From Sesamum alatum (Eukaryota; Streptophyta; Magnoliopsida; Lamiales; Pedaliaceae), in assembly GCA_034509735.1 (NCBI GenBank), contig JACGWO010000005.1, positions 9,689,692-9,753,691 on the forward strand: a DNA stretch of 64,000 bases. Reading direction: 5' to 3'. A model generated the notes under the pieces. The model was given only the letters and a program-made list of their open reading frames with translations. It was not told where the DNA came from and made no database searches. Positions 1 to 11,439 of the stretch are shown here, piece by piece (positions within the stretch are counted from its first letter, which is position 1; each line of letters starts with the position of its first letter). A program made the translations under genes and the position numbers.

Positions 1-30
1 CCTACATTCTTAACTTAAATCCTTATAATT

Positions 31-43
31 GGTATTAGAGCCA
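31..43 (+). promoter_or_regulatory. primer binding site of the gypsy element
   Basis: TGGTATTAGAGCC differs by one base from the TGGTATCAGAGC complement of the plant initiator tRNA-Met 3' end. It marks the end of the 5' LTR, so only about 29 bases of that LTR lie in the window. Confidence 0.8.
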
Positions 44-70
44 GCCAGTTCTTGGACCTCAAAACACGCA

Positions 71-1337
71 ATGGCGGATGGAACGAGATTGAAAGAGCTA
101 CAAGAAATTGAAAGGAAGACAAAAGCATTGTTGGTTGATGAAAGAGTGCGCAGACATGCTAGAGAAGAACAAGTACATAATTGACTTGACCAGCTAAATG
201 AAGCACAAGATGGCCTCCAGGCTGCCATGATGAATATGGAACACCCTCTTATTGCAGTGCAACAACAGCTCCAGAGTGTTGTGAAGTAGTTACAACAACA
301 CAACAAGAACAAGTCCATCTTGGGAGGACTTACAACATCAATGGAGAAGGGGTCTTCTTCTCGAATCACTGTGCATCCCTTCAGCAATGAATGAGAACGC
401 AAATCAATCTAACACAGAAACCTACAGTGTTATCCACAGAATGGAGCTCCCTCTATTCAATGGTAAAGATGGGAGATCTTGGATAAGAGATGCAAAAGGT
501 ATTTTCAAATGATACCTATTCCAGAAGAGCATAAGGTGCCCCAAGCTTCAGTCCATCTTGAAGGTAGGGCTGAGTTATGATATCAAGGTCATATAAAAAA
601 AAAGGGGAGTACCAACATGGAAAGGATTGATAGTGGTTGTATTAGAGAGATTTGAAGACTTAGATTATGAAAAGGCAGTGTCTGAATTTGATGCATACCA
701 GCAAGAGACCACTGCTAATGCGTATGCTGAGAAATTGGAAGAACTGGAGGGACAAATGCGCATTTTTAACAAAAATCTGGATGAAGAAATCTTTCATGAT
801 GAAGTTTATAAGCGGACTGAAGGAGGAGATTAAGGGTTATGTTGCTACGATGAAACCAGCTACCCTAAACTAAGTCATTATTCTTGCTGGAAAGCAAGAG
901 TCCATTGTGGGGGCTATCATAAAAAAGACACAAGAGCTTCAGAAGAATAATCAACCTAAGCCTACTTATAAACCCCAAAAGAAACCAACCCCATATAAAC
1001 CCTCAGTCAAGCTGAGAAATGAGAATACCCAGCCTAGATAATTGCTCACTGAGGATGAGATGAGAGCAAGGAAAGAAAGGAACCTATGTTATAATTGTGA
1101 TGAGATATTTGTTCCTGGGCATAAGTGCAAGGTGAGGTATTCCTATATGTTGATGAATGAGGAAGAAGCCAAGGCGTATGAAGAGGATACGGGGCAAGCA
1201 GAGGAGCATACTGAAGAGGGTGAAGAAGAGCATATCACTGTCTCTATGCATGCTATGTGCGGGAATATTGGTAGTGGCACCCTAAGAACTAAAGGAGTGG
1301 TTAATGGTAGAGAACTTCTTATTCTCATCTACAGTTG
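71..1337 (+). pseudogene. gypsy gag (capsid and zinc knuckle), broken
   Basis: The first ATG (MADGTRLKELQEIERKT) begins a coiled-coil-rich leader, and the first stop comes after about 36 codons. Further capsid-like stretches appear in different frames, including LERFEDLDYEKAVSEFDAYQ near 640-720 and FISGLKEEIKGYVATMKP near 805-860. A CCHC-like zinc knuckle, CYNCDEIFVPGHKC, lies near 1087-1128, followed by an acidic linker. At least four frame changes are needed to read it through, so it cannot make Gag. Confidence 0.85.
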
Positions 1338-3154
1338 AAGGACACATAGCTTCATAGATGAGAAGGTAATCAGGGCTTTGGATATTGAGACCAATTGTGC
1401 TATACCTATGAGAGTAAGTGTGGCTGATGGGTACCAACTATTGAGCAGGATCATCTGTCCTGAACTCAAATGGGGGGTACAAGGTCATCATTTCACATAT
1501 CCAGTCAGAGTGTTGAAGTTAGTGGGATGTGATTCGTACTAGGCTGTGACTGGCTTGGAGCACATAATCCTGTTGAACTTGATTTCCAACAACTTACTAT
1601 CGCTATAAACATGAAGGGAATGAAGGTGGTCTTGAATACACTCCCAGGAAGGTTGACCTCAAGATGTGGCTAAAGATTCCTTAAGCAATCTCTTTGGGAG
1701 AAGGAACAATGATGTGTTAGGGCGGTTGCTTTCAATTGACACACTGAAGAAGCCATGAACTGAGCATTCTATGATCACTGATTTACTGCAGCAATTTGAG
1801 GAAGTCTTTCAAGAACCAAAAGCCTTACCTCCTAAAAGATCCATAGAGCATAGAATTGAACTAACACCTGATGCTATCTCAAGAAAACAACACCCCTACA
1901 GGTATGACTATGGTCAAAAAACAGAAATTGAGAATATTGTAAAAGAGATGTTAGAAAGTGGAATCATTAGAGCTAGTCAAAGCTCTTTTACTTCTCCTGT
2001 GTTGCTTGTTAAGAAAAATGATGGAGGATGGAGACTGTGTGTCAACTACAGGTATTTAAATAAGCTCACCATTAAACACAACTTCCCTATACCTGTGATA
2101 GATGAACTCTTGGATGAATTAAATGGAGCCAAAAAAATTTCGAAAATAAATTTGAGGTGTGGCTATTTTCATATAAGAATGAGGAAGGAGGACATCTCTA
2201 AAACCAGTTTCATCACACGCAGTGGTCACTACGAATTCTTGATCATGCCCTTTGGGTTATGTAATGCACCCTCTACCTTCCAAACCCTGATCAACCAAGT
2301 TTTTGAACCCATACTTAGAAAATTCGTGTTGGTATTCTTTGATGAAATCCTGATATATAGTAAGCGTTGGAATGACCACTTACACCATTTGAAATTTGTG
2401 ATGGAGTTACTGAAGACACATAAAATGTATGCTAAAAGGAGCAAGTGCTCATTTGCTCAAACCCAAGTGGAGCACCTTGGTCATGTCATTTCATTTGCAG
2501 GAGTATCTACCAACCCTCAGAAGATAGAATGTATGTAGAATTGGCCTACTCCTATAACAGTCAGGGCATTGAGGGGTTTCCTAGGCCTCACTGGTTACTA
2601 CAGGAAATTCATTAAGGGTTATGGTCTCATTAGCAAACCCTTAACTACATTTCTAAAGAAGGAAGGGTTCTTATGGAGTGATTAGCTGAGAAGGCATTCA
2701 AACAGTTAAAGAATGTAATGACTACTGCCCCAGTTTTAGCATTACCTAACTTTACTAAGCCTCTTGTTGTGGAAATGGATGCATGTGGGAAGGGAATAGG
2801 TGCAGTACTAATGCAGGGTGGAAGGCCCATTGCCTACCTTAGTAAGGCATTGGCTACAAAGAATCTAGGGTTGTCCACTTATGAGAAGGAATTCCTGGCC
2901 TTATTACTTGTTGTTACTAAGTGGAACACTACCTACAATGTACTCATTTTATCATCAAGACGGATCAGAAAAGTCTGAAGTACATTCTTGATCAAAGGGT
3001 GGATTCTATCTGGCAACAAAAATGGATAACCAAACTGTTGGAACTTAGCTATGAAGTCCACTACAAGAAGGGAAATGAAAATAGAGCAGCTAATCCTCTA
3101 TCAATGTTAGAACATGAAGAAACCCAAGCCCAAACCAATGCCATATCATCATAG
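1290..3154 (+). pseudogene. gypsy pol: protease, reverse transcriptase and RNase H, broken
   Basis: The protease remnant (1300-1400) reads LIYS-stop-RTHSFID where DSGSTHSFID is expected, so the catalytic Asp is lost. The longest open stretch (1771-2538, 255 aa) is the reverse transcriptase, with DGGWRLCVNYRYLNK and MPFGLCNAPSTFQ. Two catalytic positions are changed: motif A reads INLRCGY instead of a D-containing motif, and motif C reads FFDEILIY instead of xxDDILIY. RNase H (about 2700-3150) retains VEMDACGKGIGAVLMQ, but its end is shifted by one frame. The enzyme is dead by sequence. Confidence 0.92.
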
Positions 3155-3159
3155 GTGCC

Positions 3160-4186
3160 ACTTTGGATACAGGAGGTGCAAACAAGTTATGAGGATGACT
3201 CAGCCTTTCAGGCTATTATGCAGGCCAAGATGATAGATGTATCATCTCACCCTGAGTACAAATATGGTGCAAAAATACTGAGAAAAGGCAATAAAATATG
3301 TGTGGACAATCATGGAGGGATTAGATAAAGGATCATCAAATCTATGCATGACTCAGCATTGAGAGGTCACTATGGAATTACTGGAACTTATCCGAGGTTG
3401 AAGATGTTGTTTTACTGGCCTACCCTTAAGGAAGAAGTTTAGACTTGGGTGAAGGAGTGTAAACCTTGCCAGAGATCTAAGCATGAAAACTGTGCATATC
3501 CAAGGTTACTAGAACCACTGCTTATTTCCTAATCAGGCATGGTCCTGTATCTCTAAGGACTTCATTGAAGGACTCCCAAATTCAGAAGGTAAGGACTCCA
3601 TTCTGGTGATTGTTGATAGATTAACCAAATACTCACATTTTATACCTCTCAAGCATCCTTAAACAGCCACAAGCATTGCAAAAGTTTTCTTTGATCATAT
3701 CTATAAATTGCACGGGCTTCCGAATAGTATTGTTTCAAACAGAGATAAGGTGTTCACAAGAAAATTTTGGAATGAATTATTCAATTATCGTTAGACATGT
3801 CTTCTGCATATCATACTCAGGGATAGGCAAACTGAGAGGGTTAATCAGTGTCTAAAGAACTATTTGAGGTGCATGTGCCATCAACATCCTAAAAGATGGT
3901 TTTAGAGGATTACTCTTGTAGATTTTTGGTTCAATACCAATTTTCACTCTGGGCTCAAGGTTACACCTTTCCAGGCTCTATATGGATACCCTCCTAATCA
4001 GTTATCCATTGGACCCTATTTGCAAAGCTATCACACTGATGTGGAAGGATTGATGCAAGACAGGGTTCAAGTCACAATTTCACTGAAGGAGAATCTACAG
4101 CAAGCGCAACAAAGGACAAAATTGTATGTGGATAAAAGAAGGACTGGGAGAGAATTTGCAGTAGGGGATGAAGTTTTTCTAATAGA
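3160..4186 (+). pseudogene. gypsy integrase, broken and truncated
   Basis: The zinc-binding part is visible as a histidine segment (MHDSALRGHYGITGTY, from 3341) and the cysteine pair CKPCQRSK near 3460-3482. The catalytic core follows in several frames, with stops in place of conserved Gln and Trp codons. It ends in the segment REFAVGDEVFL, just before a junction with an unrelated copia fragment. No chromodomain is seen. Confidence 0.82.
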
Positions 4187-4630
4187 AACGATTTCTCGTT
4201 GTAGTTGGTACAATAGCGGTCCATTACATTCACCATATCTCTCTTCCAAATCCATCCACAGTTCTCTAGATGTTTTAGTATAAAGAAAAGCACCAACAAT
4301 TTATTTAGAAATAGTGTTTAAAATCCAAGTTTGCACCATGTTATCTATTCGGATCCATTTATCATAGTTTTCACTATTTTTACCTAGTTTCCCAGCACTA
4401 CCATCTATGAAGCATAGCTTCATTCTCCTTCGCAACACAAGTTTAATCGCTCGACTCCAAGCCAAATAATTGGTGTCATCCATAGGTGCAGTAACTATTG
4501 TCATACCTGAGCCTTCAATGCCTTGTATCTGTAGGAACTCCGTGTCTACCATGTCGCGATCCTCCACATCTTGATCTACTACACCTCGAGTCATCGCCTT
4601 AATTGCCGCAGCTTCTCCTTCTACCTCCAT
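4187..4630 (-). pseudogene. copia-type gag fragment
   Basis: Starts at the ATG at 4630 (MEVEGEAAAIKAM). It contains the conserved copia gag pattern TNYLAWSRAIKLVLRRRMK and YDKWIRIDNMVQTWILNTIS, which matches the UBN2/Retrotran_gag family of plant copia elements. A stop follows at 4301. The homology continues in other frames (ELWMDLEERYG-like, then LYQLQREI) up to 4187. Only about 150 residues of gag survive and no zinc knuckle or pol follows. Confidence 0.82.
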
Positions 4631-4700
4631 CGCAAATCACGAGCACAACGTTCAACCGTATAGAACACAACGAGTAGTCAGAGTCCTTCAATTGAAGGAT

Positions 4701-4709
4701 CTGATACCA
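4701..4709 (-). promoter_or_regulatory. primer binding site of the copia fragment
   Basis: The - strand reads TGGTATCAG immediately after the LTR terminus CCTACA. This is the usual initiator tRNA-Met primer site of plant copia elements. Confidence 0.7.
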
Positions 4710-5136
4710 TGTAGGAAAACAGAGGTAAAATTAGCTAAACACATTGTAGAAAGAGTAATAGCCATAGTTATGAATTCTGAGTGATCAGAATGATGTATTT
4801 CAGTATATGAATAAAACAGTGACGAGTTCAGCTTATATACAGGAGAGTTAAAAAATATCTTCTAACTGCCCTAACTACCTGTAGACGTAAGCTAGTAGAA
4901 CAATTAATCAACTAAAATACATAAGACGCACTTGACTAATAGAAGCATATTTCTATTTAGAAGAAAGGTGTGAGGCTGGAGGCAATGCGATGCTAGACAT
5001 AAAACGTGTGTGCTCCAAAAAGCGCGTCATCAAGAATGAATGGATTGTTCTGTGTTGCTCTCTACACATCATACTCCAAGGAAAATGAGGCACATTCAAA
5101 AATAAAATAAGCAATCACTTTCTGTTTTTTCAAGAT

Positions 5137-6208
5137 TTACATATCAAAGCTGCCATAGGACCAAGCATCGCTCCTATGATCAGAGAACATGGATGAAGTA
5201 GGCGTTCTCAATGATGGAATTAACAACTCATCTTCATCATCCTCAGACTCGAAGTATGGGTGCATTCTCTCTAGATCGGAGTAGCCATCCTCGTCATCCT
5301 CCTCCTTCTGCGAACTCACCTCCATCTCCTCTTATCCTCCTTCCTCCATGTCCTCTTCCTTCTCACCTTCATCTCTGGCAACAATATCCCCTTCGTGCAC
5401 CAGGTCCGCCACAGGATTAACAGCAGCACCCTCATCCACGTTCTCACCCATTGGAGGCTCGAATATGATCGCCAACCGCTCATATTCTTCCTCTCCCTTC
5501 CAACAATACCATCTGGCTCTGCGGACTGTCTAACAACACAAAAAATACACATTCATTGGACATTGATTACCACACCCCATTTTAGTAATTAATTATGAAT
5601 CATCCACATTGAATCTGGCTTTTGTATCAACTCTGGTAAAATAACACCATTACTAAACTAAACCAGATTATATCAACTGACCACCGATATCAATAAAGAA
5701 ATAAATTCAACAAATCCATCTTTTAATTTTAATCCACCAAAGGGCGAAGCAAAAACCAGTAACATCTCGCCACAGATTCAACAATATTATATATTTCTAA
5801 AACAAAGACCATTATACGACATACTAAAATTTTGAACCCTCCTATCAAAAATTCATTTTTAATACAGTCTATGTAGCAAAGGAAAATATTTCAGAGTGGA
5901 ATAATTTACTTACCTCTAACGCATTCCGCCAGAATCGTGCTCTAGCCTTCACCTTGTAGGGTAAGGGTAACCATGTGAAGCCAACATAGTCAGAAGGCGG
6001 TAAAACATCATATACCTCTTTCGGAGACGGCGCATGTAAGGCTGTAGTACTTTGAAGTCCCAATGGTCTCCTAATTTTTGGTTAATGACATTTGTGGCAT
6101 AAAAGAGGGCCCGATTCCTAATCCGCTTGCCCACCAAAATCGGCTCATACCTTACCCATTCCAGTAGGGTGGTGATGAAAGTCGTGTCCTTTTTGCGGGT
6201 CCACATGC
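5137..6208 (-). pseudogene. Myb/SANT-like domain gene, 3' part
   Basis: This is the downstream portion of a gene whose start lies at 16060. The rest of exon 1 (6208 to 5914) encodes WTRKKDTTFITTLLEWVRYE, then a helical region ending KRYMMFYRLL. This is the layout of the Myb/SANT-like domain (Myb_DNA-bind_3 type) seen in plant DNA-binding proteins and PIF/Harbinger ORF1 proteins. A one-frame shift near 6000 is needed to reach GFTWLPLPYKVKARARFW. The exon ends at a strong donor (GAG|GTAAGT, 5913). An acceptor near 5536 opens exon 2 in the same phase, with WYCWKGEEEYERLAIIFEPP. An acidic C-terminus (QKEEDDEDGYSDLERMHPYF) follows after an in-frame stop near 5330, and the tail ends WSYGSFDM. The 9.7-kb insertion, the frameshift and the stop make it a pseudogene. 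Whether it was a host regulator or a transposon accessory protein is open. Confidence 0.72.
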
Positions 6209-8369
6209 TGAAACATTTAGCGGATTGGCCCGGGAGATGAACGCGAGTAGCGGAAGCGCGAAAGCCTGCATAATAAAAATTGCAAACCATAATTAAATGA
6301 AATTTAAAGCATGCATTACATACATAACCAAATATAGGGGTGTGCCCTTGATTCTCCCGAGCGTTCAGTGTATTTCATGTTCAATAAAACACAACATGGA
6401 GGCAATAGAATTTGAACTGAAAACCATTAGTAAAGAACCTACCCGGTTGTAGTTTTGTCTTTGTTCGGCTACATGTATTGTTCCACGTTTTGCACCAAGA
6501 TCTCAAAGAAGAGACCCTCTAAATCATCTCAGCCACTACACTGGAAAGCAACCAACCCTTCTGCTAGCAAGAAATCATTTGGGGAGAAGAGACATCGATA
6601 CACACTATCAATTACGCAATCGACGTCTCTTATATTATACGTTGAATAAATCAAGAAGAACAAAGTAGAAATCTTGGAGAAAGTGAGGGAGAGTGGACGA
6701 AAATTGAGAGAGAATTATGAGATGAGAGTTGTAGAGATTAGTAGGTGTATGTGTGTGTTTTGGAGTATTTATAGAAAAACCTTTTTCCTATTCCTACTCG
6801 ACCTCTTTAAAGGGGCACACTTGACTAGGATTTTGACCTAGTAAAATCCTAGTCAAACTAGGCTTTGATTAAGTCAAATTAATCATGGCCCTTCATCTCA
6901 TCAATCTCTAGATCAAATCTTGTCCATCCATTTTGCTGGGCATTATGGAATGGGCCTATTTAATTCTAAATTAAATATTACCATGGACTTTATATTAAAT
7001 CCTATTTAATATACTAAGCCCATTAATTAATTCGTGGAATGGGCCTATTTAATTCTAAATTTAATAGTCCCATGGACTTTATATTAAATCCTATTTAATA
7101 TACTAAGCCCATTAATTAATTCACCCTTTTAATCTAATTAAAAGGGAAGCCCATGCTTTATAAAATCCATAAATCTAATTTATGAACTCAAGCCCGATTA
7201 TTCCAAATAATCCATCGAGGCTTGAATCTCCAAGAAGTATAATTTAGGCCTATTAAATTAAACCTTCTCCCGGAATTAATTCCAAATTAATTCCCTTTTA
7301 TTTGGTGTAGCGGGTGTGACTCTTTAGGTTCACATTTCAACTAGACTTGGACCTACTTTTATTATCTCATAACCAAAGTAGTCCGTCATGATGGGTGGCC
7401 ATCTAGCAACGGTCCATGGCACTAGAGACTAGGTGAATATGCGGTGTGAACATTTAGGCTCCGAGTTACATGCAGGTACGGTCCTACCATCGCTCGTTAC
7501 ATACAAGTAAGGTCCTACTGTCGCCTGTCTGTCGGCCTCAGTCTAGCGCATAGAATTAGAATGTCGGTTCCCATCCTTGACTTAGGCATCTATGCTTTAA
7601 GCTTGAGATAGGGTTTAACACTTATATTGACATAGGAAATCCTTTCCCACTCAATCATGTGCTATGGCCAAGACTTTGAGAGTCTAAACCATCTTAGAGC
7701 GCATAGAAGATATCGCGGTCATATTCTTTGACAAGGGACATATCCTATCTAGGAATCCACCGTCCTTACATACTCTGACTGCACCGGACAAGGCTTATGA
7801 TGGTCATGTCATATTACACGCTCAAATCTCACCAGATCCAAGATACAGCCTTAGTATGTAAGCGACTGACGTGATTCCTCAAGTTTGAGGATTAATTTCG
7901 TACTATCGGAACCGGAAATTCAAGCCATACTGACTAAGCCCGTGTGGCTTCCATATGACGATTCACGCGAGTCACCTCAGTCAGTAGCCACCTAGCTGGC
8001 TAACCCACTAACACTGCATGAATGAGCCTCGTCACTTGTCGATGAAATGCGACTGCAGATGCTTAGTGCAAGTCTCAAATGGATTCTCGATGCCCTGTCT
8101 CGAGATTCCTTGACTTGGAGTATTTCAAACTGATTCGAGAAACTGATTTCATGAACCTACCATCCAATCGCAGTTCCATGTTCCCGGAATGTTATTTCCG
8201 TCTGTGGGCGTTTGTTGTGACATCAAAACGATGCAAGCAATAAGTGCAACAAACTCATCGTTGGCTATGATGAATCCTTACTAGATTCATTAACATAATA
8301 TTACTTGTTCAAATATTGACGAATGATTCTCAGAACAACCAACCACATTGACTTTCTGGTCACCTATTC
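6209..8369 (-). repeat. 3' LTR of copia element 1
   Basis: Aligns along its length with 13763-15902. Its - strand start (TGTTAG) and the adjoining polypurine tract are missing: the interior reads GGTCAAGTG and continues directly as AATAGGTGACC, so about 12 bases are gone. A TATA-like TATAAATA lies on the - strand at 6766-6773. The end next to the host sequence is intact. Confidence 0.88.
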
Positions 8370-10390
8370 ACTTGACCATTAAGTGAAGTACCCACTTTGT
8401 TCAGAATCCTCTGAGCATGAGTAATCTACGATACCGACTAAGGTCTCGTGTGTCCGCTTATATTTTCTTGCCGAAGTAATACGGTCTAACTGTGTTACCT
8501 CAATCCACCATCGGCTCCTAGAGATGGTGGTTGTCTAAGAATATTTTCGTGGATCTTGTGATGAGATCTCGTGCCAATACTTTTGCCATAGCCTAGTTGT
8601 CTTCCATATAGGCGAACATGGCTTGGCCATGCTAGGCACCACGTCCATCCTATGGACTCGGTCTTCATCCATGACCACTATCCAATGCAGTCGTCATTAG
8701 GCCTGACTGTGAATACCTTTGAGACTAACTGGTTTCACTATGCTCTGGAAGCTAGTATCAGTTTAGCCTTCCAAAACAACTCTCGACAGACGGTGCATCA
8801 TGAACACTTCTTTAGTCCTTAATCAAGTACTAACGATTTTTCTTGATTGCTGTCTTCAACCCCTCAGTGCATTACTGATTTCTGTTGAGTCATGCAAGAA
8901 GCACACTCAACATCGGTTCCTATGCACCGAGTAAACATATCGTATATTTGCCTAGGGTTAAGATGTAGGGGATACTCAACATCCAAGCCTTCTCATTAGT
9001 CCACCGTGACTAAGTCTTGAATGGCTTGATGCTTTATTCATAGTATCTAAGCTTTCTCATCAGTCTTACCATGATCGAGTCTCGAACAACATGTCCTTCT
9101 ACATTCTGAGTTTTCTCATCAGTCTACCATGATTGAGTCTTCGAAAAGCTCAATTCATGATATGTATGTGGGAACCCTAAAATGTCATGGAGAATTTTCG
9201 TGAGTTACAGTTTGTGTTTTAGTGATTCCTAATGTCTTGAATTCATCCATGAATCAAGACATTACACACTTAACACTTGGAACTCCATGTATATTCCCAC
9301 TAATCACTTACGTCGTTTAAGACTGAGTCATACTCCATATGAGCTCGTCAAAATGATGATTCCAGTTATGCGGTGTTTCAAACCTTGTTTGAATTTCCTA
9401 GCGGATTCTATGGCTCCTCTTCATAAATTCCACTACAATGCCAAACATCACATTTCGCAGGTCATTTCCTAGCGGATTCTATGGCTCGATCGTTCCCTTT
9501 ATCAGAGACCGTCATACTTGGCCTTTATAGGAAACGGTTCATTGAGAATTCCATTCTCAACTGGATTCTCAAGAGCTCCCACTAAATACACAGCCTTTTC
9601 GATCCTATTAAAACAAGTTTAATTTTGCGACCATTTATGGTTCACCACCTCAAGTCTAATCCCCGAACCTCCTATGGGACCATTAGACTTTTGAACCCCC
9701 TTATGGTCTTGTGTATTTAGTAACCTACAGTTGTCTTATTGGATCATTTCCAATAGACTATTTGGCAAGCCTACTTCGTCCAAGAAAGAGCTTTGGGACT
9801 TTCTTCTTCATAAAAGACTTGTAAATTTAGTCGATTCGAATCATCTATTTCTAGATTCATCGAACTTTCTAATTTACTTATCTTTAATAAGAGGAAACGT
9901 CCTAGAAAATTCCAAATCTGTAAGTTAGTTTTGATTAATCCATTTGGATCATTTGAATCTTGAGTATTCATAAACCTTTCATGGGATGGTTTTCTAGGAA
10001 TTTTCGTGTAAGCACTAGCAAACATGAATCAATATTCAATAATTTTGTTAAACAAATATGTATGAAATAAAACCTTTGTCCAACAAAGAGACATACTTTT
10101 GATCATGCTAGATTACGTATATCCTATAAACTATCCTAACATGATCACGATTATAGGCCTACAAGTCTCTAGTCCTTTTCAGCAATGGGCCTTGCCATTG
10201 TTGAGTCCTAGAACTGTTCTTTGCTTTTAAATCCTTATTCACTTTCTGCAAACCACCCGCAGATTTGTGATAGGAACGGTATCAAATACCAAATAGAGTA
10301 AAAGTGATCATGTTAATACCCAATATCAAATTTTACCTATATTGGAGAGGGGTTTAAGATACTCCCTTTTCCAATGGCCCTTTTACAGTA
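8370..10390 (-). other. degenerate interior of copia element 1, no recognisable pol
   Basis: This should hold integrase, RT and RNase H, but I can read none of their motifs on either strand and no long open frame exists. Near 8965-9170 a unit of about 68 bp containing TTCTCATCAGTCT-ACCATGA recurs about three times. A 24-base stretch containing TTTCCTAGCGGATTCTATGG occurs twice (about 9396 and 9464). It may be replaced or shuffled sequence rather than eroded pol. Confidence 0.6.
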
Positions 10391-10399
10391 GTAAATGCT

Positions 10400-11125
10400 T
10401 ACATTCTTAGAAATATATGAACTTGACTGTTGAACATTTTGCTCTTTCCTTTACCTCCACCTTGTGTTGTAAAGGAACAACACTTGAAGTGCTTAATAGT
10501 TGATGTCACCTTTCCCTTCTTCCTCTTTTGGCGTCTGGCACCCTTGCCTTTTGTTTTGGAGGTTGAAGCCTCTCTTACTAGTACCAACGGTGCAGAGTTT
10601 GCAATCGTTGCCTCGTACTAGACCAACATAATTACCAACCTATGAAGATCTTTTCTAAGTTCATTCATGTTGATCATTAATGGTTCGTAGGAGGAAGAAA
10701 GAGACTGAAGGATCATGTCAATGTACGTCTCTATTTCAAGACCGATGTGGAGATCTTTTGAGCTTCTCCACTAGGGATTGCATCATCACTCCATGTTCTT
10801 TGTACAGACGTCCCTTCCGTCATCTTAGCTTCAAAAATTCCTTTGTTGCATTATACCCTACATGCTGGTCCGGGACCATATAGACATGATGCAAACGAAG
10901 CATAGTTGAGCCAACATCATTATATCCTACTTGTTGGTGGTCGTGCTTCAACTTTTGAACGCCAAGCGTTGCTTTAGTTGTCGACCCCTCCGGCAAGGGC
11001 TGAGGAACGTCCTCATCCGGTATGTGAGTTAAGGTTCTGGAAATCTGAGACCATCTTAAGATTTTGCAGTCAATTCGTGTAGTTGGTTCCTATTTAATAA
11101 GCCTCTTAGCAATGTGTTTGGTGGA
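10400..11125 (-). pseudogene. copia element 1 gag remnant
   Basis: Segment by segment, the - strand resembles the gag of element 2 at 47705-48500. Examples are STMLRLHHVYMVPDQHVGYNATKEF against the SAIMLRMNEVYVVLDRHIRYATTKAF region, then SLVEKL, and a basic tail with EASTSKTKGKGARRQKRKKGK (10587 downward). Stops and frame changes are frequent. Order and spacing match element 2, which confirms the - orientation and the family. Confidence 0.72.
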
Positions 11126-11439
11126 TACTTAGACATTCACAATACATAAAGCAGAAAATAATAAGCAGAACGAAGTATATTTGGGTTAAGTCTTGGTCTT
11201 TAGTCCTTAATCTCCCACTATTTCTACAAAAATACGACACTCTCAAATGTTGTTTTCGGGAAATGCTTTCCTAGTGGGCTCAGGATCCACAGTCATACCT
11301 TCCATGCCCCACTTTTACGATTCGCATGGAAAACAACCTGTGGGAGGTATTCCATACCATTCTTATTCCACGAGATTCTCAAGATAACTGCCTCACCCTT
11401 TTACGTGATCCCGAGGACTCCAAGCGAATCACATTATTC

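Larger units (their letters stand above)
1..4186 (+). mobile_element. Ty3/gypsy LTR retrotransposon, decayed and truncated
   Basis: The window opens at the end of a 5' LTR. A tRNA-Met primer site, gag, protease, reverse transcriptase, RNase H and integrase then follow in the order typical of Ty3/gypsy. Every domain is interrupted by stops and frameshifts. The homology stops inside the post-integrase segment that reads VGDEVFL, at about 4186, where it meets a copia fragment in opposite orientation. No 3' LTR is present in the window. The upstream LTR lies mostly outside, so the age cannot be judged. The family assignment rests on domain order and on the RT and integrase motifs. Confidence 0.93.
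4187..4902 (-). mobile_element. 5' end of a Ty1/copia retrotransposon (LTR, primer site, partial gag)
   Basis: Read on the - strand, there is a short LTR (about 4902 down to 4710, ending CCTACA), then TGGTATCAG as primer site, then a copia-type gag that stops at 4187. The LTR carries a TATA-like TGTATATAAG near 4840. The outer LTR boundary at 4902 is a guess from the TGT...ACA rule. The piece abuts the truncated gypsy element head to head, so one of the two was cut by the other or both were cut by rearrangement. Confidence 0.75.
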
